Shown piece after piece: positions 60,001 through 64,000 of a stretch of 64,000 bases of DNA (positions are counted from its first letter, which is position 1; each line of letters opens with the position of its first letter). The translations under genes and the position numbers were made by a program. The notes under the pieces are model-generated. The model worked only from the letters and a program-made list of their open reading frames with translations. It was not told where the DNA came from and did not search any database. The DNA is from Clytia hemisphaerica (Eukaryota; Cnidaria; Hydrozoa; Leptothecata; Clytiidae), in NCBI GenBank assembly GCA_902728285.1, contig CACVBU010000189.1:516185-580184 (forward strand). The letters are read 5' to 3'.

Positions 60001-62392
60001 CATTTATGATTTTAGCCTCACTTATCCAATCAGAGATAAAAGGAATTTGAACCAAAGCTTGTCTCTTATCCAGACCAAATTAAGAAAAATGTAAATGCTG
60101 ACTTGTCACAAAAGTCATATGCATCCTCGATGATTTTTTACCGATTTATGCCAAATTTTTCTCGCTTCCCAAAAATATCGTATTTACCTTACTCACCCAA
60201 ACTAATATTAGAGACTTCTCTATCTAAAACTTTTTCAGTTACATCGATCTGATCAACGGACCACAAGATCATGGTTGGTGTCATGGTTACACATGTCAAG
60301 AACGTGTCTCGATGTTTCAAACTGTTATCTCGACTAACCAACATTACGAAGTTCATATGACGTCATACAATCCTCACAAAACACGTTTTATGATGTTGAA
60401 CGCGAACGAGGAGGAAAAGATCCGCGTGGAAATTTTTTATCCCAAATCTCAACGATTGGATGTATATAAACAAGGTGGGTAAAAATACATCCTATTCATG
60501 GTATTCATGACGTAATGTTTTCTACGGAAATACCCCGGTTTTAGCCAGTTTAGCAAATTTAAACTAGACAAAAAGTTGTATAAAATTTGCCACTACTGAC
60601 AAAAACCGAGGCCTTGACCTTGCCCAAAGTCGAAAAATAAGGTGTAAAACACAGAATCTGAAAAATGTTTAACCTAAATTAAAATTGATTTTAAATTAGC
60701 ATATTCATTCCCCAAAATCTGTGCTATTTCAGGCCTTAAAACAGGCCTTTTTTTGGCCAAAGATACCCTTTAACCGCCTTTTTATGTAATTCAAAACCAG
60801 TGTATGAAACGCTGTTTATTTTTTTATCGATTCAGGAGTCTACATCGCTCCAACAAATGCTTTCTTCGAAGATGGAAAAATGAAATTCCACTCTAAAAAT
60901 ACTGGTCAATCCTTTATACCTGAGATGCATGAGAAATTCAGTGGTGCAAATTTCTTCGATTTGGACACAAAATTGTTGTATGTTGTTATTGGGGGAAGTG
61001 AGGCTATTGATGTCCGAATGGTGCCCGTTGTTCAGGTGTGTATGGCCAAGGGTGTTCATCAAAATTTAGCGAATCCTTATATTTCTTCCAAAATTCATGA
61101 TATTCCTGACGTAATATTTTCTACGGAAAAAGCCCGGTTTTTGCCAGTAGTGGCAGATTTTATACACGATTTGTCTAGTTTAAAGTTGCCGCTACTGGCT
61201 GAAACCGGGGTATTTCCGTAGAAAACATTACGTCATGAACATCATGAATTAAAATAGATTTTTATTGAAATCAGCAAGGCTTAAATACACCCAATCGCTT
61301 TAAATACGTGCACTTTTTTTATACCATGTGGAAACAGCTCTCAAGGGAGAAAGTTTAATTTCAGTAACATGGTTGTCATATGGTAACAAAGAAGATTGAC
61401 GTAAAGTGGATTTAACATCTTTATTTGCAAAGTGAAGAAGCTTTGATTTTTTTTTGGTATAACTCTTAGAATAACAATAACTAAATCGCTTTGTTTGTTG
61501 CATATCCTCATTTGCCCAAAAAGAGTTTTGAATGATTCTAACCAATATATGACTACCAAGATTCTATAATAGTTAAGAGATAATCAGATGGCTTGAGATA
61601 CGTTTTTTATAATGTCAAACTATATAAGAACATAAGGCTTCGATGGCTAAAATGCTAAGAACAATTTAAGAACATTTTATTATTTCTTTAAAAACTAGAA
61701 TAGCTAATGTGGATATAGATGAAAAGTAAATGACAAAATATTTGTTCAATTGTTTTTCTTGTAGCTCCGTATCGGCACAACACAATCCAGCGTCAATATT
61801 GATGATTTTTTCAAAGAACAAATTGTCAACAACCTTGCAGCTCTCTTAGGAATCACCAAAGACCGTATACGTTTCGTTGACGTCGTTGCGTCGAAAGACG
61901 GATCGTTACGTAAACGACGTAACGCAGATGATATCACGTATATCGAGGTTTGTGTTTTCATCATATTACCACGTAAATTTTTGTACATAATTAGCCTGAA
62001 TAGTTCAGTATTAACCAATGTATTAGGTAGAGTCGTGATTTACGTCAATAGACCAAGTAATATAGGACATTTAGACATTATTTTGGGTCTTTTCAGTTGG
62101 TCCAAGGCCAACCGGCTTGGGTGTCTATATGAACAGAACTTATTATAGGAAGGAGCAAGCAAAGATTTCAAACATGGACACTTTTCTTTTTTTCTGCTGA
62201 CAATAAATTAGCCCTTTCGGCCATCTTCTAGTATTTGCACCCAATCATAAACAGTGCGAAAGCTAGGGCTCTTCTTGGGTTGTCAGTAATTAAAGGTTTG
62301 AAATTTTTTTCCATTGCAGCTTGAAATTAGTGAACCAGCAAAAGTCAACGGAACAGCCGAAGCAACCAATTCAACATCTGCTAATTCTACCG
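21472..62392 (+). CDS. PKHD1L1-like: Fibrocystin-L (PKHD1L1)-like giant surface protein, 50 exons, 3' end outside window
   Basis: Fifty exons chain with consistent phases, all with GT-AG introns, giving about 4,063 residues against about 4,240 for vertebrate fibrocystin-L. Domain order: signal peptide (1-20), IPT/TIG 1-3 (20-333), PA14 (about 334-520), exon-18 Cys/N-glycan insert (798-935), IPT 4-7 (1080-1455), cupredoxin-like (1478-1566), IPT 8-14 (1567-2244), G8-1 and beta-helix (2245-2852), G8-2 and beta-helix (3016-3830), then the C-terminal ectodomain. This order is diagnostic of PKHD1L1 and not of PKHD1, CEMIP or TMEM2. In vertebrates the protein is a type I membrane protein (for example the hair-cell stereocilia coat); its role here is unknown. 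The chain stops with carry-over phase 1 after ANSTG, so at least one more exon (stalk, membrane span, tail) lies beyond 64000. Confidence 0.93.
22563..23186. mobile_element. DNA transposon with ~80-bp inverted ends and AGGAA duplication, in intron 2
   Basis: Ends are CAGTTGGGTGTTTTAAAAGA and the complement of ATATCTTAAACACCCAACTG, and the match runs on through ATTGCCGAAAACGGCAATTT and AATGAAATGCTGAATCAGCA. Target duplications AGGAA lie at 22558-22562 and 23187-23191. It is 624 bp. It shares an interior segment (CTATGGCTCAAATTTTAGGC) with the 8324-8908 element. Confidence 0.8.
23223..24885 (-). mobile_element. Penelope-like element, 5'-truncated, left (minus) copy
   Basis: On the minus strand the RT thumb region reads [40 protein letters not shown] and [20 protein letters not shown]. 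It is followed by the GIY-YIG endonuclease region [20 protein letters not shown] with [12 protein letters not shown]. This is the canonical Penelope layout. The copy is frameshifted near 24430 and carries a 489-bp insertion at 23574-24062. It forms the left arm of a large palindrome with the next entry, joined head to head through their truncated 5' ends. Confidence 0.9.
23574..24062. mobile_element. Insertion inside the left Penelope-like copy
   Basis: The right copy reads continuously through AATTATCACTG/GAATCAATTACTG, while the left copy has about 489 extra bases here. Its ends resemble each other in inverted orientation (GTAATCGCAC and ATGTGATTAC), so it is probably a small DNA element that entered after the palindrome formed. 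The interior has a duplicated AGAGCAATTAATCGTTAAT. Confidence 0.65.
24905..26046 (+). mobile_element. Penelope-like element, 5'-truncated, right (plus) copy with open frame
   Basis: An open frame from about 24925 to 25803 encodes the same RT C-terminus and GIY-YIG endonuclease as the left copy, here uninterrupted, and ends [21 protein letters not shown] 240-bp 3' tail identical to the left copy follows to GTACT at 26046. The centre between the arms (about 24868-24925) is a TTGATAAAA-type microsatellite. In this family the polymerase copies RNA at exposed DNA ends or nicks; the catalytic part of the RT is missing, so neither copy is active. Confidence 0.9.
25925..25962 (+). other. Degenerate hammerhead-ribozyme-like segment in the Penelope 3' tail
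   Basis: Reads CCTGAAAGATGAG, a loop, then CTCGAAAT. A GAG/CTC stem II followed by GAAA and a nearby GATGA resembles the hammerhead core (CTGATGA..GAAA) known from Penelope-like elements, but the first box is off by at least two bases. The mirror copy lies at 23309-23342. Confidence 0.3.
27345..29324 (+). CDS. PKHD1L1-like exons 6-10: IPT 2 and IPT 3
   Basis: Exons 27345-27456, 27583-27633, 27881-27957, 28182-28295, 29112-29324. IPT 2 ([46 protein letters not shown], ending YNYQTYA) lines up with the unusually long second IPT of vertebrate fibrocystin-L, including the final QTYA. Exon 10 holds a complete IPT 3: [41 protein letters not shown]. Splitting IPT 2 over five small exons while IPT 3 sits in one exon shows uneven intron gain and loss. 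Confidence 0.88.
28317..28460. repeat. Short copy of the CCCCCAGCGG / CACGCATTCACGC repeat family
   Basis: CCCCCCCTGCCCCCAGCAG at the left and AAACCGCTGGGGGTCCC at the right enclose repeated AATTCACGCATTCACGCAA words. The same family forms the 19645-20322 element. It lies in intron 9. Confidence 0.6.
28845..28972. repeat. (ATAAGAAAAAT)n microsatellite in intron 9
   Basis: About ten imperfect units of AATATAAGAAAA in a row. Confidence 0.85.
29864..34169 (+). CDS. PKHD1L1-like exons 11-17: PA14 domain and linker
   Basis: Exons 29864-30041, 30621-30738, 31452-31706, 32144-32303, 32742-32953, 33569-33786, 34087-34169. PA14 signatures: [34 protein letters not shown], ending [19 protein letters not shown]. 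The PA14 fold is a beta-barrel often used in carbohydrate or surface binding. The following linker (exons 14-17) carries [42 protein letters not shown] and [11 protein letters not shown], all in phase. Intron 11 holds the TTAA-flanked element at 30067-30369. Confidence 0.88.
30067..30369. mobile_element. TTAA-flanked miniature element with ~120-bp arms
   Basis: TTAA at 30063-30066 and 30370-30373. Arms begin AGGGATAATCAGATGGTTTG and run inward through CTAGGATTTTAGGAAAAAC and AACTCAAGTTATGCCA. It is 303 bp, in intron 11. A fragment of the same end (GAGATAATCAGATGGCTTGA) is at 61577-61600. Confidence 0.85.
31096..31265. repeat. Inverted pair with tandem ATAAAGAACGACAAATTTC
   Basis: TCTAAAGAATCCTGCATT pairs with AATGCAGGATTCTTTAGA. 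Between them a 19-bp unit containing AAGAACGACAAATTTC occurs nearly three times (about 31125-31185). Confidence 0.6.
34514..35242 (+). CDS. PKHD1L1-like exon 18: cysteine / N-glycosylation repeat insert
   Basis: The exon is 729 nt with phase 1 at both ends, so it can be skipped without a frameshift. It starts with family-like sequence ([18 protein letters not shown]..) and ends with family-like [20 protein letters not shown]. In between, residues about 798-935 form an insert with 18 cysteines and 16 N-x-S/T sequons. Cysteine gaps alternate between 5-7 and 8-9 residues. Three central units are 17 residues long and read NCT-x-QN-xx-C-x-(N/D)Q(T/S)V, matched by a 51-bp DNA repeat. In several sequons the middle residue is cysteine (NCT), which could compete between disulfide formation and glycosylation. 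I know of no such insert in vertebrate fibrocystin-L. Confidence 0.9.
35377..35530. mobile_element. 154-bp foldback element with CAGTAGCGTAGACA ends
   Basis: Arms CAGTAGCGTAGACAAGAGGG and CCCTCCTGTCTACGCTACTG pair almost end to end. Direct repeats CAAACC flank it (35371-35376 and 35531-35536). Ends of the type CAG-x-GGCGTAG are common in hAT miniature elements, although an 8-bp duplication would be expected. It lies in intron 18. Confidence 0.75.
35739..41288 (+). CDS. PKHD1L1-like exons 19-26: linker and IPT 4-7, with RKRR site
   Basis: Exons 35739-35831, 36618-36808, 37221-37467, 37882-37972, 38336-38579, 39807-40104, 40580-40828, 41224-41288. Exon 20 ([20 protein letters not shown].. DGGMLFGPL) and exon 21 ([19 protein letters not shown]) closely match vertebrate fibrocystin-L. 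IPT starts: [14 protein letters not shown] (ex 21), [20 protein letters not shown] (ex 23), [20 protein letters not shown] (ex 24), [20 protein letters not shown] (ex 25). Exon 23 contains SRKRRNADD, a possible convertase site inside an IPT. Exon 26 is only 65 nt. Confidence 0.9.
35848..36029. mobile_element. Pogo/Tigger-type miniature element
   Basis: TA at 35846-35847 and 36030-36031. Left end CAGTTGACTCTCTCTAATTC and right end GAATTAGAGAGAGTTGATTG. The interior has the repeated TTCGAATTAGAG words of this family. Diverged relatives lie at about 26525-26645, 28530-28625, 46555-46720, 48196-48483, 48776-48965 and 50223-50370 (ACTCGAA-type ends). All are in introns of the PKHD1L1-like gene. 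Confidence 0.75.
36225..36500. repeat. Interspersed repeat, third copy of the 11951/18260 family
   Basis: GACCCACTGGAAAATTTGGC, CAAAATTTCGTCCCCTGTGG and ATTTTGATTTCATACCCACT are shared with the other two sites. It lies in intron 19. Confidence 0.6.
36880..36997. repeat. Inverted pair around a short loop in intron 20
   Basis: CCATGGCGTTCTAAATCTAC pairs with GTAGATTTAGAATGCTATGG. Confidence 0.6.
38650..38878. mobile_element. Inverted-repeat element with AAGGGGTGGACGAAC arms in intron 23
   Basis: The left arm has GGGCCGTT and ACAAGGGGTGGACGAACATT. The right arm has AGGTTCGTCCACCCCTTTAT and AACAGCCCAT. The interior carries a repeated CTAGGGGGTAAAA motif. Confidence 0.6.
40287..40485. mobile_element. 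TA-flanked miniature element in intron 24
   Basis: TA at 40285-40286 and 40486-40487. Ends are GACCTTTTCATAAATTACGC and the complement GACGTAATTCAAGTAAAGGTC (CGTGACGTAATT arm), with further pairing between CATCACTTGCC and GGCAAGTGATAT. Confidence 0.75.
40953..41160 (-). mobile_element. tRNA-derived SINE in intron 25
   Basis: Read on the minus strand from 41155: GCGATGACCGAGTGGACTAA (A box TGACCGAGTGG) then GGGGTTCGATGTTCGAACCC (B box GGTTCGAnnC). Both are internal RNA polymerase III promoter boxes of a class II (Leu/Ser-type) tRNA. About 130 bp of unrelated body follows, ending in a (TATC)n tail at about 40953-40975. A degenerate body copy without the tRNA head is at about 62036-62165 (GCCAACCGGCTTGGGTGTCT). 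Confidence 0.75.
42070..42337 (+). CDS. PKHD1L1-like exon 27: cupredoxin-like segment
   Basis: Reads GDEMK (end of exon 26) [37 protein letters not shown], then [20 protein letters not shown]. The pattern W-x-W, a C-x-H pair and F-x-x-P-G-x-Y-Y-F-x-S-G is that of the plastocyanin-like fold found at this place in fibrocystin-L. The full copper ligand set is not evident, so it is probably structural. Confidence 0.75.
42732..44765 (+). CDS. PKHD1L1-like exon 28: seven IPT domains in one 2-kb exon
   Basis: A single open exon of 2,034 nt. IPT starts: [95 protein letters not shown], a shortened [20 protein letters not shown], and [20 protein letters not shown]. It ends [15 protein letters not shown], the lead-in to the G8 domain. 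Elsewhere in this gene single IPTs are split over several exons, so this block probably lost its introns, perhaps by cDNA-mediated conversion. IPT domains are immunoglobulin-like beta-sandwiches. Confidence 0.95.
45022..51177 (+). CDS. PKHD1L1-like exons 29-37: first G8 domain and beta-helix
   Basis: Exons 45022-45312, 45868-46016, 46268-46514, 47234-47521, 47940-48183, 49037-49231, 49552-49736, 50411-50540, 51083-51177. G8 signature: [20 protein letters not shown], then [20 protein letters not shown]. Then [114 protein letters not shown] and [13 protein letters not shown]. This is the region shared with CEMIP and TMEM2 (hyaluronan-degrading proteins). Whether this protein binds or cuts glycans cannot be told from sequence. 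Confidence 0.93.
45583..45805. mobile_element. Inverted-repeat element with TAGACGGC ends in intron 29
   Basis: The left has AGTTTAGACGGCTCAATTTT and CCTATTCTAATTG. The right has CAATTAGAATAGTCGCAGGA and AAGTCGGCCGTCTTGAC. It ends only about 60 bases before exon 30. Confidence 0.6.
48222..48327. mobile_element. Nested element with AGCTGGCACACAACGTT ends
   Basis: AGCTGGCACACAACGTTATT and AACAACGTTGTGTGCCAGCT are inverted ends around tandem AACGTTCATCT words. It interrupts a pogo-like element that runs from about 48196 to 48483, so the order of insertion is clear. Confidence 0.75.
51380..52086 (+). repeat. Intron 37 tandem array of acceptor-plus-exon-38-start copies
   Basis: Units of about 57 bp start at 51380, 51438, 51493, 51560, 51617, about 51671 and about 51730. 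Each has a pyrimidine-rich tract like TTTCATCTTTATTTCTACTC, then (in units 1-4) AG, then GACACACGGGCGGGAATATC. The eighth unit is the real start of exon 38 (52087). Reading unit 1 in phase gives HTGGNIL as in exon 38, but the frame runs to a stop within the array. Units 5-7 have lost the AG. A 284-bp element (51758-52041) separates units 7 and 8. Confidence 0.85.
51758..52041. mobile_element. Inverted-repeat element inserted in the intron 37 array
   Basis: Ends TGAAGTATAAGCCCGAA and TTCGGGCTTATACTTCA, with further pairing CTAGAATCAAATC against GATTTGAGTCTAG. No clear target duplication because the surroundings are themselves repeated. Confidence 0.7.
52087..52819 (+). CDS. PKHD1L1-like exons 38-39: linker between the two G8 modules
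   Basis: Exons 52087-52289 and 52534-52819. After DEDGSLTG the best acceptor at 52085-52086 gives [18 protein letters not shown], which keeps phase and fits the turn that family members have after SLTG. The exon continues [20 protein letters not shown] and [10 protein letters not shown]; exon 39 has [20 protein letters not shown] and [12 protein letters not shown]. The first 30 bases of exon 38 are the last unit of a tandem array filling intron 37, so the exact acceptor used needs RNA evidence. Confidence 0.8.
53266..58149 (+). CDS. PKHD1L1-like exons 40-45: second G8 domain and beta-helix
   Basis: Exons 53266-54280, 54811-55048, 55869-56042, 56637-56976, 57274-57536, 57888-58149. Exon 40 starts [14 protein letters not shown], passes a proline run (TPPPPPKG) and the second G8: [50 protein letters not shown]. 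Then [33 protein letters not shown] and [11 protein letters not shown]. Beta-helix repeats: [60 protein letters not shown]. Exon 45 ([20 protein letters not shown] then DLDGSFFG and [12 protein letters not shown]) closely matches vertebrate fibrocystin-L. Confidence 0.93.
54420..54690 (+). repeat. Intron 40 copy of the exon 40 end with its donor site
   Basis: GATGGACTGAAAGTTTTGAT followed by CCAATGTATGTAGAG at about 54427 copies the exon 40 terminus at 54255 (GATGGACTGAAAGTTATGAT, CCAAGGTATGTAAAG), and the likeness continues through AAATACTG and GGTGGGCGA. More degraded copies follow to about 54690. Confidence 0.75.
55318..55542. mobile_element. Inverted-repeat element in intron 41
   Basis: Ends CGAGTTTATGTATTCGAGAT and GATACATAAACTCG. 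Inner pairing of GACGGGGACGGTA with TACCGTCGCCCTC and a central GACGGTA/TACCGTC pair. Confidence 0.7.
56225..56570. mobile_element. Two nested foldback elements in intron 42
   Basis: The outer arms GATATTGCGATAAATGTGAT and the complement of TCACATTTTATCGTGGTATC lie at about 56230-56295 and 56500-56565. The inner element at about 56314-56465 has ATGATATGCACCATTGCAAT and ATTGCAGTGGTGCATATCAT ends and an inner GGACCCAATAGCTGATT pair. Confidence 0.65.
57760..57887. repeat. TTTTTATCTCCCTAATA tandem words forming the intron 44 pyrimidine tract
   Basis: Five or six imperfect 17-21-bp units (CTAATATTTTTATCTCCCC type) run straight into the acceptor TTTCCAG of exon 45. Confidence 0.7.
58299..59299. 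mobile_element. 1-kb foldback element with ~365-bp arms in intron 45
   Basis: Ends TAAAGTCTGTCCAGATATAA and TTATATCTGGACAGACTTTA. The arms match along CACCAGTGGTAGTTCAACCT, GCGGTTAAATTTGCGATTG and AGTAATAAGTTGGAGATTTG (in opposite orientation), with about 270 bp of loop. No transposase frame. Confidence 0.85.
59602..62392 (+). CDS. PKHD1L1-like exons 46-50: C-terminal ectodomain with second RKRR site
   Basis: Exons 59602-59761, 60239-60474, 60836-61035, 61765-61947, 62320-62392. Family landmarks: [60 protein letters not shown] and [20 protein letters not shown]. Exon 49 reads [20 protein letters not shown], then [19 protein letters not shown]. Basic residues at this point are also present in vertebrate fibrocystin-L. 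Exon 50 is rich in N-glycosylation sites ([17 protein letters not shown]) and looks like a stalk close to the membrane. The chain leaves the window in phase 1. Confidence 0.92.
59757..60075 (+). repeat. Intron 46 tandem array of donor-site copies
   Basis: Three to four units of about 81 bp start at 59760, 59842, 59923 and about 60003. Each starts AACGGGTATGTTTACCTC (exon 46 ends AATGG before GTATGTTTACCTC), then has TTATCCAGTCGAAWATAAGG and ACTTTTAACTAAAAACTTTC. Units 2 and 3 keep a full GG/GTATGT donor. Confidence 0.85.
61092..61249. mobile_element. 158-bp foldback element in intron 48
   Basis: Ends ATTCATGATATTCCTGACGT and ACGTCATGAACATCATGAAT, inner arms TTTTCTACGGAAAAAGCCCG and GGGGTATTTCCGTAGAAAA. 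Single-ended relatives lie at about 60505-60610 (intron 47) and 46707-46790 (intron 31). Confidence 0.75.
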
Positions 62393-62502
62393 GTAAAACA
62401 TAATATTGACGAACTTAATTTGCGAAAATATGAGACTATACAAATGTTTTAGTATATTACCAAGAGTGCTCGATGATTGTTTATATCAATACTTGCCTAC
62501 CC

Positions 62503-64000
62503 TGATGTTCCTTTTTCATTTGACAAGGCTACAAATCGTAACGGTGAACACCTTTTAGATCTTCTACAAGAATTTGACCTTTTTTCCTCAAATAACTCCT
62601 TCATGAAATGTGCTAATCATCTCTGGACCTTCAAATATCCAAACGGCGATAAAGCACAGATCGACTATATCATTTTCCGGAAAAAATGGCGTAATAGCAT
62701 ACAGGACTCAAGAGCATATTCTTCCTTTGCTACTGTGAGTACTGATCATCGCATCGTATCTTCTAAGGTCAAACTTAGTCTTCGCTCTTCCAAACCTTCG
62801 AAACCTAATCCTTTAAAACAAATAGATTGGAAAAGAGCCTCTACAAATCCTGAAGTCTGTAGCATGTTTGGAATTGAGGTCTTTAACCGTTTCTCTACTC
62901 TTTTCAATGAAGAATTGACCAAAGATAATGTTGAGCTAGCGTATTCTTGTCTTAAAGATTCCACAGAAAAAGTTGCCCTAGAGCAACTTCCAGAAAACAA
63001 AAAACGAGCTAAATCAGACCCAAAAGAATGTCCCTTAGTCAAGAAAGCAAGAGAAAATCTAACAAAAGCTTCCTCTTTGTATAATGCAGCACCAACGCGG
63101 AGACGCAAGGAGCAACTTACCTCTGCCAAGATTAAACTTGACGAGGCCTACCTAGAGGCTCAAGTTTCTTTTATTAATACTCAGCTGAAGGACATGTCTG
63201 AGCAATTTTCCAAAAATTCTCATCGCGATGCTTGGAAAGTAGTACAAAAACTAAGTGGCAAGAACTCAAAACCGTCCATCCAGCTGCTGAAAGGTGGCTC
63301 GGATAAAAAACGCTTAGATAATTGGTTACAGCATTTTAAAAATCTTTTAGGTAAAAAACCGGTGTTAGCAACAAATAACTTTCTTCCACGAGAGCAAATT
63401 TCTCCCCCTCTAGATATATCTACTTTTTCTTTTTCCATGGAAGAGTTGACAAAGGTCCTTTCCACAACACAAATCATGCAAGGCCCTCGGTCCAGATAAC
63501 ATACCACCTATTATCTGGAAGGACAGAAATTTTCATGATATCCTTTTAAAGCTTTGCAACCTCGCGTTTGAAGACAAGTTTGTACAACACACTGGTTAAA
63601 ATCGACCATCGTTCCAGTACCAAAAAAGGGAGACCTTAGTCTTGCCACAAACTATCGTGGTATCTTCTTCTCCCAATCGCAGCAAAAATCTATAATAAGC
63701 TTCTTCTTAATAGAATACGGCTTCATGTTGAACCCATTCTTCGTAAAAATCAAAACGGTTTTCGAAGTGGTCGTTCTACTTTAAGCCAAGTTCTTGCTCT
63801 TCGACGAATCTTAGAGGAAGCTAGAAACTTCAATCTTGAAGCAATTTTGATTTTTGTTGATTTCAAGAAAGCCTTTGATTCGGTTGATCGCGACTTAATG
63901 TTTGATATTCTCTCTCTTTACGGCATCCCTCAAAAGATCATTGATGCCATAAAACTTCTGTACACTAATACAAAATCTTCAGTACAAACACCTGATGGTG
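62503..64000 (+). mobile_element. CR1/L2-type LINE, endonuclease end and reverse transcriptase, frameshifted, runs off the window
   Basis: In phase to 63499: ATNRNGEHLLDLLQEFDLFS, QIDYIIFRKKWRNSIQDSRA and VSTDHRIVSSKVKLSLR, the C-terminal part of the apurinic-type endonuclease. After a one-base shift near 63470 comes GPDNIPPIIW, then (further shifts near 63590 and 63660) STIVPVPKKGDLSLATNYRG, NGFRSGRSTLSQVLALRRIL and FVDFKKAFDSVDRDLMFDIL. This is the RT core including the first catalytic aspartate region. At least three frameshifts make it a dead copy. It sits in the intron after exon 50, in the same orientation as the gene. Confidence 0.9.

Noticed and set aside
21472-62392. Assignment to PKHD1 (fibrocystin) or CEMIP/TMEM2
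   Set aside because: The first lacks this close a match in the C-terminal ectodomain and the second pair lack IPT and PA14 domains; two G8 modules plus 14 IPTs and PA14 fit PKHD1L1 best.

Overview
This is a window of AT-rich, intron-rich animal DNA (GT-AG introns, exons mostly 50-340 nt). It holds the 3' end of one gene, almost all of a second very large gene, and a dense load of transposable elements. I cannot name the species. The proteins are clearly metazoan. The mix of elements (Penelope-like element, CR1/L2-type LINEs, tRNA-derived SINE, many TA- and TTAA-target miniature elements) fits a non-vertebrate animal such as a cnidarian, sponge or other invertebrate, but that is inference.

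Layout: (1) 340-1739, + strand: last exons of a myosin-II-type heavy chain rod, with two tandem candidate last exons. (2) 1740-21471: about 20 kb with no host gene I can support. It is a graveyard of mobile elements, including a 9-bp-TSD miniature element, a 5'-truncated LINE, a TA-flanked CACGTTTTTT family, an element with 5-bp TSD, and a 2.7-kb TTAA-flanked transposon carrying a broken gene that resembles the N-terminal zinc-binding part of RAG1. (3) 21472 to at least 62392, + strand: a fibrocystin-L (PKHD1L1)-type gene. I could thread 50 consecutive exons with matching splice phases (12,190 nt, about 4,063 residues): signal peptide, 14 IPT/TIG domains, a PA14 domain, a cupredoxin-like stretch, and two G8 domains each followed by parallel beta-helix repeats. 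The 3' end, with the expected membrane span, lies beyond the window. (4) 62503-64000: a frameshifted LINE inserted in the next intron.

The PKHD1L1-like product should be a giant secreted or type I membrane glycoprotein of the cell surface coat. Two features look lineage-specific: a 138-residue insert of alternating cysteines and 16 N-glycosylation sequons with a 17-residue repeat (exon 18), and two copies of an RKRRNADD motif (exons 23 and 49) that look like proprotein-convertase sites.

The most unusual pattern is repeated tandem duplication of exon-intron junctions. Intron 37 has an array of decoy 3' splice sites fused to the first codons of exon 38. Intron 46 has an array of decoy 5' splice sites copied from exon 46. 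Intron 40 has a copy of the end of exon 40 with its donor. The myosin gene has a duplicated acceptor plus last exon. All exon coordinates are read by eye and may be off by a base or two.
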